This document shows, piece by piece, positions 41,983-50,180 of a stretch of DNA of 64,000 bases (position 1 is the stretch's first letter; the number at the start of each line of letters is the position of its first letter). Under the pieces are notes generated by a model. It was not told the origin of the DNA. It saw only the letters and a list, made by a program, of their open reading frames with translations, and made no database searches. The position numbers and the translations under genes are program-made. Source of the DNA: G051903925 sp051903925 (lineage in GTDB: Bacteria; Pseudomonadota; Alphaproteobacteria; Zavarziniales; Zavarziniaceae); assembly GCF_051903925.1 (NCBI RefSeq), contig NZ_CP173678.1, positions 4,402,001 through 4,466,000 of the forward strand, read 5' to 3'.

Positions 41983-43176
41983 ATGAACCTGGAATTCAGT
42001 ATCGAGGACGAGGCGTTCCGCAGCAGCGTCCGCAGCTTCCTGGAAGCCAACCTGACGCCGGAACTGCGCGCCGTGGCCGCCCGCTCGACCAGCGTCTTCA
42101 CGGAAAAGCCGGACGCGATCGCCTGGCAGAAGATCCTGGCGGCCAAGGGCTGGGCTGCCCCCACGTGGCCGGTCGAGCATGGCGGCACGGGCTGGACCTC
42201 GACCCAGGTCTACATCTTCGAGAGCGAACTGGCCCGCGCCGGCGCGCCCAGTATGATCCCGATGGGCCTGCGCATGGTGTCGCCGGTCATCATGGCGTTC
42301 GGCACGCCGGAGCAGAAACAGAAGTTCCTGCCGCCCACGTTGGCCGGCGACCTCTACTGGTGCCAGGGCTATTCGGAGCCGGGTTCGGGCAGCGACCTGG
42401 CCGCCCTGTCGATGCGGGCGGTGCCGGACGGCGACGACTACGTCATCAACGGGTCCAAGATCTGGACGACGCACGCGCACTACGCCGACTGGATCTTCGC
42501 CCTGGTCCGCACGGATGCGAGTGGCAAGCCGCAGACCGGCATCACCTTCCTGCTGATCGACATGAAGACCCCGGGCATCAGCATCCGCCCCCTCATCACG
42601 CTGGCCGGCGACCACGAGGTAAACCAGGTCTTCTTCGAGGACGTGCGGGTGCCGCAAGGCAACCGCATCGGCGACGAGGGCAAGGGCTGGACCTATGCCA
42701 AGTACCTGCTGGAGTTCGAGCGCGGTGGCGCCTATGGCGCGCGGCTGCAGCAGGCGACCGCCACCCTGCGCCGCATCCTTGAATCGGAAGCCGGTCCTCT
42801 CGGCCGCCTGATCGACGATCCCACCTTTGCCGCCCGCCTGGCCGAGGTCGAGATCGATGTCCAGGGCCTGACCGTCACGGAACACCGCGTGATGGCCGAG
42901 ATCAGCCGCACAGGCCGCCCCGGCCCCGAATCCTCGCTCCTCAAGACGCGCGGCACCGAAGTCTCGCAGCGCATCACCGAATTGGGGATCGAGGCGATCG
43001 GCTCCTATGCCATGCCCTATGAGCGGACCGAACCCGGCGCCAACGAAGGGGCCATCGGCCCCGACTATGCCGGGCGCAGCATGGGCACCTACCTCAACAC
43101 GCGCGCCGCCTCGATCTATGGCGGCTCGAACGAGATCCAGCGCAACATCATGGCCAAGGCCGTGCTGGGGTTGTGA
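41983..43176 (+). CDS. Acyl-CoA dehydrogenase 1
   Basis: A 397-residue flavoenzyme. It has the helical N-terminal domain (EFSIEDEAFRSSVRSFL), the FAD-binding YSEPGSGSDLAALSMRA and IWTTHAHYAD, and the C-terminal helix LNTRAASIYGGSNEIQRNIMAKAVLGL. It would introduce the alpha,beta double bond in an acyl-CoA. It is a close paralogue of the second dehydrogenase at 44.3 kb, with the same motif wording throughout. The catalytic base, usually a Glu, was not securely placed. It starts 50 bases after the AT-rich ORF with a weak ribosome site. Context suggests a degradative pathway with the next four genes. Confidence 0.9.
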   Translation: MNLEFSIEDEAFRSSVRSFLEANLTPELRAVAARSTSVFTEKPDAIAWQKILAAKGWAAPTWPVEHGGTGWTSTQVYIFESELARAGAPSMIPMGLRMVSPVIMAFGTPEQKQKFLPPTLAGDLYWCQGYSEPGSGSDLAALSMRAVPDGDDYVINGSKIWTTHAHYADWIFALVRTDASGKPQTGITFLLIDMKTPGISIRPLITLAGDHEVNQVFFEDVRVPQGNRIGDEGKGWTYAKYLLEFERGGAYGARLQQATATLRRILESEAGPLGRLIDDPTFAARLAEVEIDVQGLTVTEHRVMAEISRTGRPGPESSLLKTRGTEVSQRITELGIEAIGSYAMPYERTEPGANEGAIGPDYAGRSMGTYLNTRAASIYGGSNEIQRNIMAKAVLGL

Positions 43177-43183
43177 CGTCGGG

Positions 43184-43299
43184 CATGATGCTTCGAGACG
43201 CCGGCTGCGCCGGCTCCTCAGCATGACGCCGTTGTTTTTGCTTCAGTTTTTCCAACGTGCGTCATCCTGAGGAGCGCGGAACGCGCGTCTCGAAGCATG
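43184..43299. repeat. Intergenic palindromic repeat, family B copy 3
   Basis: CATGATGCTTCGAGAC on the left and GTCTCGAAGCATG on the right are the outer arms; CTCCTCAGCATGACG and CGTCATCCTGAGGAG are the inner arms, with a T-rich middle (GTTTTTGCTTCAGTTTTT). It sits right after acyl-CoA dehydrogenase 1 and could terminate its transcript. Confidence 0.75.
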
Positions 43300-43364
43300 T
43301 TGGTGCAACGGCGACGCCGCCGTTGGTGTCGGGGTAGAACAACAGCAAAGGGGAGGAAGACACC

Positions 43365-44261
43365 ATGCCTGCGACACTCGACTGGTATGGCTGTGCCACG
43401 TTCCGGCTCAAGGTAGCGGGGCTGACGATCTTCCTCGACGCCTATATCGACCGCGCCGCCAATGCCAAGGGGCCGGGCCTGACCGCGGACGATATCGAGG
43501 CCGCCGACTGGATCGTCGTCGGCCACAGCCATTTCGACCACCTCTACGGGGCCGAGCGGATCGCCAAGCGCACGGGTGCCAGGATCATCGGCAGTTACGA
43601 GACCGTGCGCGTCATGGAGCAGGCGGGCGTGCCGCTGGACCAGATGATCTGCGTCGCCGGCGGCGAGACGATCGACTTAGGACACGGGGTCAGGGTCAGC
43701 GTCTATCCCAGCCAGCATTCCTGCGTCTGGAGCCACAAGAAGATGCACCAGTCGGGCGAGGTCTGCATCGGCGACTTAGGACTGACCTGGCAGGAGCAGC
43801 GCGCCCGCTTCCAGGAACTGGTCGGCTACATGGGCACCCAGCTGGCGCCGGAGGCGGTCGCCCATCTGCGCGCCAGCAACCAGGGCGACCGCGGCGACGG
43901 CGGCGCGCTGATCTTCGTGTTCGAGACTCCGGACGGCTCCATCCTCTACCAGGACACGTCGGGGCACTGGACCGGCATCCTCAACATGCTGCGGCCGGAT
44001 GTCGCCATCATGGCGGCGGCGGGGCGCGGCAATATCGACGGCCAGCCGATCCAGGGCTCGCTGGCCGAGTTCGTGGCGCGGCAGGCGGATCTGGCCCGGC
44101 CGTCCAGGCTGATCCTGTGTCATCACGACGACTGGCTGCCCGGCTTCTCGATCCCGACGGACGTCGCGCCGATCCGCGACGCGCTTACCCGCGTAGCGCC
44201 CCGTGTGGAGCTGGTCGAACTGGGCTATGTCGACGGCACAACGGTGCTGCCGATCCGCTAG
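43365..44261 (+). CDS. MBL-fold metallo-hydrolase
   Basis: A 298-residue metallo-beta-lactamase-fold protein. GHSHFDH (about residue 53) is the metal-binding HxHxDH motif. Later QDTSGHWTG and LCHHDDW supply further His/Asp ligands. DWYGCATFRLKVAGLTIFLD at the N terminus places it with UlaG-like or related predicted Zn hydrolases. The reaction is unknown. GGAGGAAGA precedes ATG 43365. It lies between the two acyl-CoA dehydrogenases and is followed 31 bases later by the second one, so it may hydrolyse a lactone or ester in the same pathway. Confidence 0.85.
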   Translation: MPATLDWYGCATFRLKVAGLTIFLDAYIDRAANAKGPGLTADDIEAADWIVVGHSHFDHLYGAERIAKRTGARIIGSYETVRVMEQAGVPLDQMICVAGGETIDLGHGVRVSVYPSQHSCVWSHKKMHQSGEVCIGDLGLTWQEQRARFQELVGYMGTQLAPEAVAHLRASNQGDRGDGGALIFVFETPDGSILYQDTSGHWTGILNMLRPDVAIMAAAGRGNIDGQPIQGSLAEFVARQADLARPSRLILCHHDDWLPGFSIPTDVAPIRDALTRVAPRVELVELGYVDGTTVLPIR

Positions 44262-44292
44262 GATCGACAACAACAGACACGGAGGAGATCAC

Positions 44293-45504
44293 ATGGACAT
44301 CCGCTTCAGCGAAGAGGACGAGGCCTTCCGCGCCGAGGTCCGCGCCTTCCTCGCCACCAACCTGACGCCGGAGCTGAAGGCGGCGACCAAGGCCAATACA
44401 GGCGTCTTCATGGATCGGCCGGACATGGTGGCGTGGCACAAGGCGCTCTACGCCAAGGGCTGGTCCGCACCGCTGTGGCCGGCCGAATATGGCGGGCCCG
44501 GCTGGACGCCGACCCAGACCTACATCTTCCAGACCGAATGCCAGGCCGCCGGCACGCCGCCCGCCATGGCCATGGGCCTGTCCCTGGTCGCCCCCGTCAT
44601 CATGAAGTTCGGGTCGCCGGAGCAGAAGCAGCGCTACCTGCCGAAGATCCTGAGCGGGGACGAGGCGTGGTGCCAGGGCTATTCGGAGCCGGGCTCCGGT
44701 TCGGACCTCGCCTCGCTGCAGACGCGCGCGGTGCGTGACGGTGACCATTACGTCGTCAACGGCACCAAGATCTGGACGACCCACGCCCATTTCGCCGACA
44801 TGATGTTCTGCCTGGTCCGCACCGATGCGAGCGGCAAGCGGCAGGACGGCATCACCTTCCTGCTGATCCCGATGGACACACCGGGCATCACGGTGAAACC
44901 GATCATCATCCTGGGCCTGGACCACGACGTGAACCAGGTCTTCTTCGACGACGTGCGCGTGCCGGTCGCCAACCGCATCGGCGAGGAAGGCATGGGCTGG
45001 ACCTATGCCAAGTACCTGCTGGAGTTCGAGCGCGGCGGCGCCTTCGCGTCTAAGCTCTATGCCGGCCTGAACGAGGTCCGCTCCATCGCCCAGGCCGAGC
45101 CCATTGCCGGCACCCGCCTGATCGACGATCCCGGCTTCCGCGCCGCCGTCGATGCGCTGGAGGTCGAGGTGATGGGCATCGAGTATACCGAGCACCGCGT
45201 GATGGCCGAGATCAGCCGCACCGGCCGCCCGGGCCCCGAATCCTCCCTGCTCAAGACCCGCGGGTCCGAGGTGGGGCAGAAGATCAACGAACTCGCGATC
45301 GAGGCGATCGGCGTCTATTCGGCCCCGTTCGACCGCGTCCCCGGCGACCAGCACCCGCCGGTGAAGCGCAACGTCGCCCCCATCGGCCCGGATTATGCCG
45401 AGCGGCAGATGCCGATCTACCTCAACAACCGCGCCTCCACGATCTATGGCGGCGCCAGCGAGATCCAGCGCAACATCATGGCCAAGGCCGTGCTGGGGTT
45501 GTGA
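44293..45504 (+). CDS. Acyl-CoA dehydrogenase 2
   Basis: A 403-residue paralogue of the enzyme at 41.98 kb. It shares RFSEEDEAFRAEVRAFLATN, the FAD segment YSEPGSGSDLAS, IWTTHAHFAD, and the C-terminal YLNNRASTIYGGASEIQRN. One difference is a Pro-rich insert (FDRVPGDQHPPVKRN) before the C-terminal helix. GGAGGAGA lies just before ATG 44293. The two copies could form a heteromer, as some alphaproteobacterial acyl-CoA dehydrogenases of the steroid or terpenoid type do, but no steroid genes are seen here. Confidence 0.92.
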   Translation: MDIRFSEEDEAFRAEVRAFLATNLTPELKAATKANTGVFMDRPDMVAWHKALYAKGWSAPLWPAEYGGPGWTPTQTYIFQTECQAAGTPPAMAMGLSLVAPVIMKFGSPEQKQRYLPKILSGDEAWCQGYSEPGSGSDLASLQTRAVRDGDHYVVNGTKIWTTHAHFADMMFCLVRTDASGKRQDGITFLLIPMDTPGITVKPIIILGLDHDVNQVFFDDVRVPVANRIGEEGMGWTYAKYLLEFERGGAFASKLYAGLNEVRSIAQAEPIAGTRLIDDPGFRAAVDALEVEVMGIEYTEHRVMAEISRTGRPGPESSLLKTRGSEVGQKINELAIEAIGVYSAPFDRVPGDQHPPVKRNVAPIGPDYAERQMPIYLNNRASTIYGGASEIQRNIMAKAVLGL

Positions 45505-45514
45505 ATCCAGTATC

Positions 45515-45622
45515 CCACCTCATCCTGAGGAGGCCGCAGGCCGTCTCGAAGGATGGGCCACCGGTGCTACGGCGGCCCATCCTTCGAGGCTCCGCTTCGC
45601 TCCGCACCTCAGGATGAGGTGG
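45515..45622. repeat. Intergenic palindromic repeat, family B copy 4
   Basis: CCACCTCATCCTGAGG and CCTCAGGATGAGGTGG are perfect 16-base inverted arms at the two ends, with inner arms GTCTCGAAGGATGGGCC and GGCCCATCCTTCGAGGC. It resembles copy 1 most. It lies between acyl-CoA dehydrogenase 2 and the SnoaL-like gene. Confidence 0.85.
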
Positions 45623-45654
45623 CATAAAAGAGCAATAGAACAGGGAGGAACACC

Positions 45655-46131
45655 ATGACCGAGGAACAGAAGGCAGCGCTATTGGCGCCGATGGCAAAGC
45701 TGGGCGAGGCGTTCGGCGGCAAGCCGATCAGTGCCGAGCGCAAGCAGGCGATCTGGCAGGAGGTGCTGCACGAGAATGCCGTGTGGGAAGCACCGTTCTG
45801 CGAGAGCCGCGTCTATATCGAGGGGCGCGACGCAGTCGGTCATTTCTTCGACTGGCTGCTGGAGATGGTGCCCAGCTTCACCTCGACCACCACGGCGCTG
45901 CACTGGACCGAGGACCCGGAGCTGATCGTGGTCGAAGTCTCCGGCGGCGGCCCGGTGAAGCACGGCGGCGTCTATGACCAGCGCTACTGCACCCTGATCC
46001 GCGTGCGCGACGGCAAGCTCCTGCACATGAAGGAGCACTTCAACCCGATCGAGACCTATCGCGCCTTCGGCAAGGAGCACTTCCACGCTGCCGTCGACGC
46101 CATCTGCGCAGGGCGCAAGGCCGCGGCCTGA
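45655..46131 (+). CDS. SnoaL/ketosteroid-isomerase-like (NTF2-fold) protein
   Basis: A 158-residue NTF2-like protein. It has HENAVWEAPFCESRVYIEGR in the pocket-forming region and a C-terminal DGKLLHMKEHFNPIETYRAFG, the usual end of SnoaL-like proteins. These serve as isomerases, cyclases or hydrolases on small hydrophobic ligands; the substrate is not given. GGGAGGA precedes ATG 45655. It closes the run of acyl-CoA dehydrogenase and MBL genes and converges on the phytanoyl-CoA dioxygenase-like gene, the stops being 11 bases apart. Confidence 0.8.
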   Translation: MTEEQKAALLAPMAKLGEAFGGKPISAERKQAIWQEVLHENAVWEAPFCESRVYIEGRDAVGHFFDWLLEMVPSFTSTTTALHWTEDPELIVVEVSGGGPVKHGGVYDQRYCTLIRVRDGKLLHMKEHFNPIETYRAFGKEHFHAAVDAICAGRKAAA

Positions 46132-46142
46132 AGCGGATTTCG

Positions 46143-47039
46143 TCAGGGATAGGCTGGCTCGGGGATCTTCTCCTCCGGGATGTCGCCATCGGCGAGCACA
46201 TGGCGCGCATCGTCGAAGTCGAGCAGCCAGAGCCGGCCGCCATAGTGCGGGTTCGGGTCGTAGCTCGCATAGCCCAGCAGCTCCCGCGCCTTGGGTGGCA
46301 GGTCCTTGGCCACCTCCCACGGCACGGCCAGCGTGTGCGCCTCCTCCGGGCGGAGCCAGCCCAGGACGTAGGACAGATGCAGGCCGCGCCGCCACAGGTC
46401 GGTGGTGCGGTTGTGTCCGGCCCCGTGCACCACCTTGCCTGAATAGAGCAGGCCGGCGCCGGCAGGCATGACCGCGGGGATCGTGGCCGACTGGTCCACC
46501 TTGCGCCCATAGTCGTCCCAGGCATGGCTGCCGGGGACAACGCGCGTGGCGCCCAGTTCCTCGGTGAACGGGCTGAGGGCGACCATGACGCTGACCGTGC
46601 ATTCGGGCGCGTCACGGCCCATCTGCGAGAACATGGGCCAGTTGTCCTGGTCCCGATGCAGGTACTGGGCGGGCTCCCCCGGCCCAATGACCATGAGTTG
46701 CCCCGTGTTCATCCAGTAGCCGCCGGCATTGCGGCGCAGCGCATCGTCCGCCCAGCCCAGCAGGATCGGATGCTGCATCAGCTCGACAAAAGCCGGGCTG
46801 AAGCGGGCCAGGCCGCAGACGCGCTTGGTGCGGTCCCCATGGAACATGCGCCGGCTGACCAGCCGGCTCTTGGAGCCGGGCGCGGCCCCGGCGATCGCCG
46901 CATCGAACTCGGCATTCATCCGGGCCAGCAGGTCGGGCGAGAGCAGGTCCTCCACGATCACGGCACCGTCGCGCGCCAGGATCGCCAGGATGCGCGGCAT
47001 CCCGATGTCGGAACGCACGGTTTCCAGCTTGCCGCCCAT
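46143..47039 (-). CDS. Phytanoyl-CoA dioxygenase-family protein
   Basis: A 298-residue Fe(II)/2-oxoglutarate dioxygenase fold. The metal ligands are in QYLHRDQDNWP (HxD) and GKVVHGAGHN (distal His), and the 2-oxoglutarate Arg is likely in LWRRGLHLS. GATRVVPGSHAWDD is typical for the PhyH family. It hydroxylates a small molecule or CoA ester. The gene is opposite in strand to the acyl-CoA dehydrogenase run but next to it. GGGAGGA precedes ATG 47039. Substrate unknown. Confidence 0.87.
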   Translation of the reverse strand: MGGKLETVRSDIGMPRILAILARDGAVIVEDLLSPDLLARMNAEFDAAIAGAAPGSKSRLVSRRMFHGDRTKRVCGLARFSPAFVELMQHPILLGWADDALRRNAGGYWMNTGQLMVIGPGEPAQYLHRDQDNWPMFSQMGRDAPECTVSVMVALSPFTEELGATRVVPGSHAWDDYGRKVDQSATIPAVMPAGAGLLYSGKVVHGAGHNRTTDLWRRGLHLSYVLGWLRPEEAHTLAVPWEVAKDLPPKARELLGYASYDPNPHYGGRLWLLDFDDARHVLADGDIPEEKIPEPAYP

Positions 47040-47093
47040 TGTGTCCTCCCTGGCCTGAACACCCCGCAGTCTCCGGGAGGCGGAGCGCTTCCG

Positions 47094-48701
47094 TCAATCC
47101 GCGCGAGCCCCACCGCGGTCTAGGATGAGGACCACGCCGCTGCCCGAACGCGCGACCACGGCGCCGACCAGGCGGGCAGGCGACGCCTGGAAGCCGAGCC
47201 CGGCCAGGACGTCGGCGGCGCGCGGATCGCGGCGCGCAACGAAATGGTTGACGTTCTCGCTCCAGATCACCAGTGGGCAGGCCCCAGGCGGCGCGATCAC
47301 GTCCAGGTCGCGGCCGATGGGCTGGGCATATTCAAAGCCGCCGTCCCGGGCCATGTAATCCATCCCGTCGCGCACACGGTCGTCCTGGAGCACGCCCAGC
47401 GGACGCAGCAGGTCGACAGGCACCACCCGGCCGATCACCCGGGTCGCGGGACAGGCCGCGACCTCCGCCTGGATCACCCGGGCGGTGTCCCGCCAACGGC
47501 CATCACCGGCAACCTGCCAGTGCAGGTGCCCGGCAACCGCTGCGGCATTGAGCAGGAAGAGGCCGAACGCCAGCCAGTTGGCCGTCAGCACCGCCTGCCC
47601 CGCCACGGCCAGGAAGGCGGCGGCGGCCACGCCGGCCAGCAGCAGGTAGCGGTCGATCAGGATCGGCGTCCGCAGGTTCAGCACCAGCATCGCTCCAACC
47701 GCCGCCAGGATCCCCAGCCCCTGCACCAGCAGCAGGCGACGCACGGGCAGTCCACCATCGCCCCTGGCCTGGAGCGCCCCCAGCAGTCCAGGCTTCGCCT
47801 GTGGCGCCGGACCGCCGCCAAAACGCAGCACGCCCGCGGCAAGGACCAGCATGATCCCCACCAGGTTCAGGCCCATGCCCTGCCCCATGGCGCGGGCCAG
47901 ACGCTCCAGCGCCGTCGCAAGTCCGGTGGGAGCCGCCCAGAAATCGTCCGCCAGGGCGCTGACCAGGTCCCACTGCGCCAGCATGACCAGGGCCTGGGGC
48001 AGCACGGCGGCCAGCCCGATGACGACGAGCGCCATGGCCAGCCCCCACTGGTGCCGTGCCACCAGGACCAGCCACCAGACCGCCAGGATGGCCAGCGCCT
48101 GCACGCCTGCGATGGTGTGGAGGTTGACGATCAGCACCGTGGCCACGGCCAGCGCCGCCAGGGCGGTGCGGCGCAGGGGCCCCCTGCCGCCCTCGGCTTC
48201 CAGGGCAAGCCAGGCCAGGAAGAACAGGCACGCCATGCAGAACTGCAGGAAGTAGGAGCGATGGTCCGGCAGGGTCGTGATGGCGTAGTGCGAGGAGGCG
48301 GACAGGATCGCGAACACGACCAGGATCCGCCGCAGGGCCGGCTGGTGGCGCCAGATCATCCAGGCAAGGCCCAGGACCGGCGGAAGCGCCACCAGGTTGA
48401 GCAGGCGCCGCACCTCGACCTCGCGCGGGATCCAGGGGTCGACCAGGCGGACCAGGGCGACGAACAGCGGCGGATTGGGATCCTTCAGCCAGCGCTCGGA
48501 CACAGCCTGGCCCAACGCCACCTGCGAATCGGCCAGCCACAGCGTCCAGAACTCGTCGTACCAGGGACCGCGGGTGAAGCAGGCCCAGATGCCCAGGGCC
48601 AGCGACAGGGTGGCGAAGACCAGGGCGGCCTGGATCATGTGTGGCGATGGCGGCGCCCCACCCGCCAGCCCATGGCTGAGGCTGTTCAGTCGCTCCTGCA
48701 T
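47094..48701 (-). CDS. GT-C-type membrane glycosyltransferase-like protein
   Basis: A 535-residue polytopic membrane protein with roughly ten to twelve hydrophobic helices. The first periplasmic loop has RGPWYDEFWTLWLADS, in which Asp-Glu takes the position of the GT-C (ArnT/GT39/GT83) metal or sugar-phosphate site, and a second loop has LKDPNPPLFVALVR. The C-terminal ~150 residues are a soluble periplasmic domain (RVIGRVVPVDLLRPLGV, LVIWSENVNHF). Such enzymes transfer a sugar from polyprenyl phosphate to lipid A or another envelope acceptor. It is an isolated gene; the acceptor is unknown. Confidence 0.75.
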   Translation of the reverse strand: MQERLNSLSHGLAGGAPPSPHMIQAALVFATLSLALGIWACFTRGPWYDEFWTLWLADSQVALGQAVSERWLKDPNPPLFVALVRLVDPWIPREVEVRRLLNLVALPPVLGLAWMIWRHQPALRRILVVFAILSASSHYAITTLPDHRSYFLQFCMACLFFLAWLALEAEGGRGPLRRTALAALAVATVLIVNLHTIAGVQALAILAVWWLVLVARHQWGLAMALVVIGLAAVLPQALVMLAQWDLVSALADDFWAAPTGLATALERLARAMGQGMGLNLVGIMLVLAAGVLRFGGGPAPQAKPGLLGALQARGDGGLPVRRLLLVQGLGILAAVGAMLVLNLRTPILIDRYLLLAGVAAAAFLAVAGQAVLTANWLAFGLFLLNAAAVAGHLHWQVAGDGRWRDTARVIQAEVAACPATRVIGRVVPVDLLRPLGVLQDDRVRDGMDYMARDGGFEYAQPIGRDLDVIAPPGACPLVIWSENVNHFVARRDPRAADVLAGLGFQASPARLVGAVVARSGSGVVLILDRGGARAD

Positions 48702-48765
48702 CGCCCAACCCCGGATGCCTGGCCCTTAGCGCGTCAGCGCGGCGGGCCGTCCCGCAGGCCGGGGC

Positions 48766-50178
48766 TCAGTCGTCCTTGTCGGCATAGGGATTGTCGCTGC
48801 TGCGGACCAGCAGGCGCAGCGGCACGCCGTCCAGCGCGAAGTTCTCGCGCAGGCCACTGGTCAGGTAGCGCGAATAGGAATCGGGCAGTTCTCCGCCCCG
48901 CGTCATGAACAGGGCAAAGGTCGGCGGCCGGCTCTTCACCTGGGTCATGTAGCGCGGGCGCAGGCGTCGGCCGGCGACCGCCGGGGGCGGATGGCGCTCC
49001 AGCGCCGCCGCCAGGTAGCGGTTCAACACCGCGGTCGGGACCCGGGTGTTCCACGACTTGTCCACCTGGGCCACGGCGGGCATCAGCTTGTCCAATCCCT
49101 GCCCGCTGAGACCCGACAGGGTGACCAGCGGCATGCCCTGGACCTGGGAGAGCGAGGTCTCGAAGCGGTAGCGGATCTCGTCCAGCGTTTCCTTGCGCGT
49201 GCGCACCAGGTCCCACTTGTTGACGGCGATGACAAGGCCCCGACCCTCCCGCGCGACAAGGTCGGCGATCTGCAGGTCCTGCTTGTCGACCCCCAGGTCG
49301 GCATCGATCACGACGATCACGATCTCGGCAAAACGCACCGCCCGCAGCGTGTCGCCGACCGACAGCTTTTCCAGCTTTTCCTGGACGCGCGCCTTGCGCC
49401 GCAGGCCGGCCGTGTCGAACAGGCGGACCGGGCGGCCGTTCCACGACCAGGGCACGCCGATCGAGTCGCGGGTCAGCCCCGCCTCGGGTCCGGTGATCAT
49501 CCGCTCCTCGCCCAGGAGGCGGTTGATCAGGGTGGACTTGCCCACATTGGGCCGGCCGGCAATGGCGATGGTCAGCGGCCGCGTGGCGACGGCAGCCGCA
49601 TCCTCCTCGCCCTCATCCTGATCGAACGCCTCCGGATCGTCTTCAGGGGCGGCGAAGGCCGGCTCCTCCCCCTCGTCAGGCGCCACGGCAGCGAGCGCGT
49701 CGTAGAGCTCGCTCATGTTCTCGCCATGCTCGGCCGACAGCGGCACCGGGTCGCCCAGGCCAAGCCCATAGGCCTCGGCAACCCCGGGGATACCGGCATT
49801 GCCCTCCGCCTTGTTCGCAACCAGGATCACCGGCTGCGGCATCAGCCGCAGGACGCGGGCGAAATGACTGTCCAGGGGGGTGACGCCTGCGCGGGCGTCG
49901 ACCAGGAACAGCACCGCGTCGGCATCGCCCAGCGCCCGGTCGGTCTGGCGGCGCAGGCGCGCCTCCAGCGTATCGCCCACGCCTTCCTCAAGGCCTGCGG
50001 TATCGAACACGCGGAACTTCAGGGGGCCGAGGCGGGCCTCGCCCTCGCGCCGGTCGCGCGTCACGCCCGGCGTGTCATCAACCAGGGCCAGCTTCTTGCC
50101 CACCAGTCGGTTGAACAGGGTGGACTTGCCCACATTGGGCCGCCCGACGATCGCGACCGTGAACGGGCGTCGCGCCAT
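48766..50178 (-). CDS. der: Ribosome biogenesis GTPase Der (EngA)
   Basis: A 470-residue protein with two tandem G domains and a C-terminal KH-like domain. GRPNVGKST appears twice (about residues 10 and 210); DTAGLEEG and DTAGLRRK are the G3 motifs; G4 is NKAE in the first domain and NKWD in the second. An acidic linker (EGEEPAFAAPEDDPEAFDQD) joins the domains, as in other alphaproteobacteria. Der is required for 50S subunit assembly. Start ATG 50178 lies two bases past the bamB stop, so the two genes are cotranscribed and coupled. Confidence 0.97.
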   Translation of the reverse strand: MARRPFTVAIVGRPNVGKSTLFNRLVGKKLALVDDTPGVTRDRREGEARLGPLKFRVFDTAGLEEGVGDTLEARLRRQTDRALGDADAVLFLVDARAGVTPLDSHFARVLRLMPQPVILVANKAEGNAGIPGVAEAYGLGLGDPVPLSAEHGENMSELYDALAAVAPDEGEEPAFAAPEDDPEAFDQDEGEEDAAAVATRPLTIAIAGRPNVGKSTLINRLLGEERMITGPEAGLTRDSIGVPWSWNGRPVRLFDTAGLRRKARVQEKLEKLSVGDTLRAVRFAEIVIVVIDADLGVDKQDLQIADLVAREGRGLVIAVNKWDLVRTRKETLDEIRYRFETSLSQVQGMPLVTLSGLSGQGLDKLMPAVAQVDKSWNTRVPTAVLNRYLAAALERHPPPAVAGRRLRPRYMTQVKSRPPTFALFMTRGGELPDSYSRYLTSGLRENFALDGVPLRLLVRSSDNPYADKDD

Positions 50179-50180
50179 GA

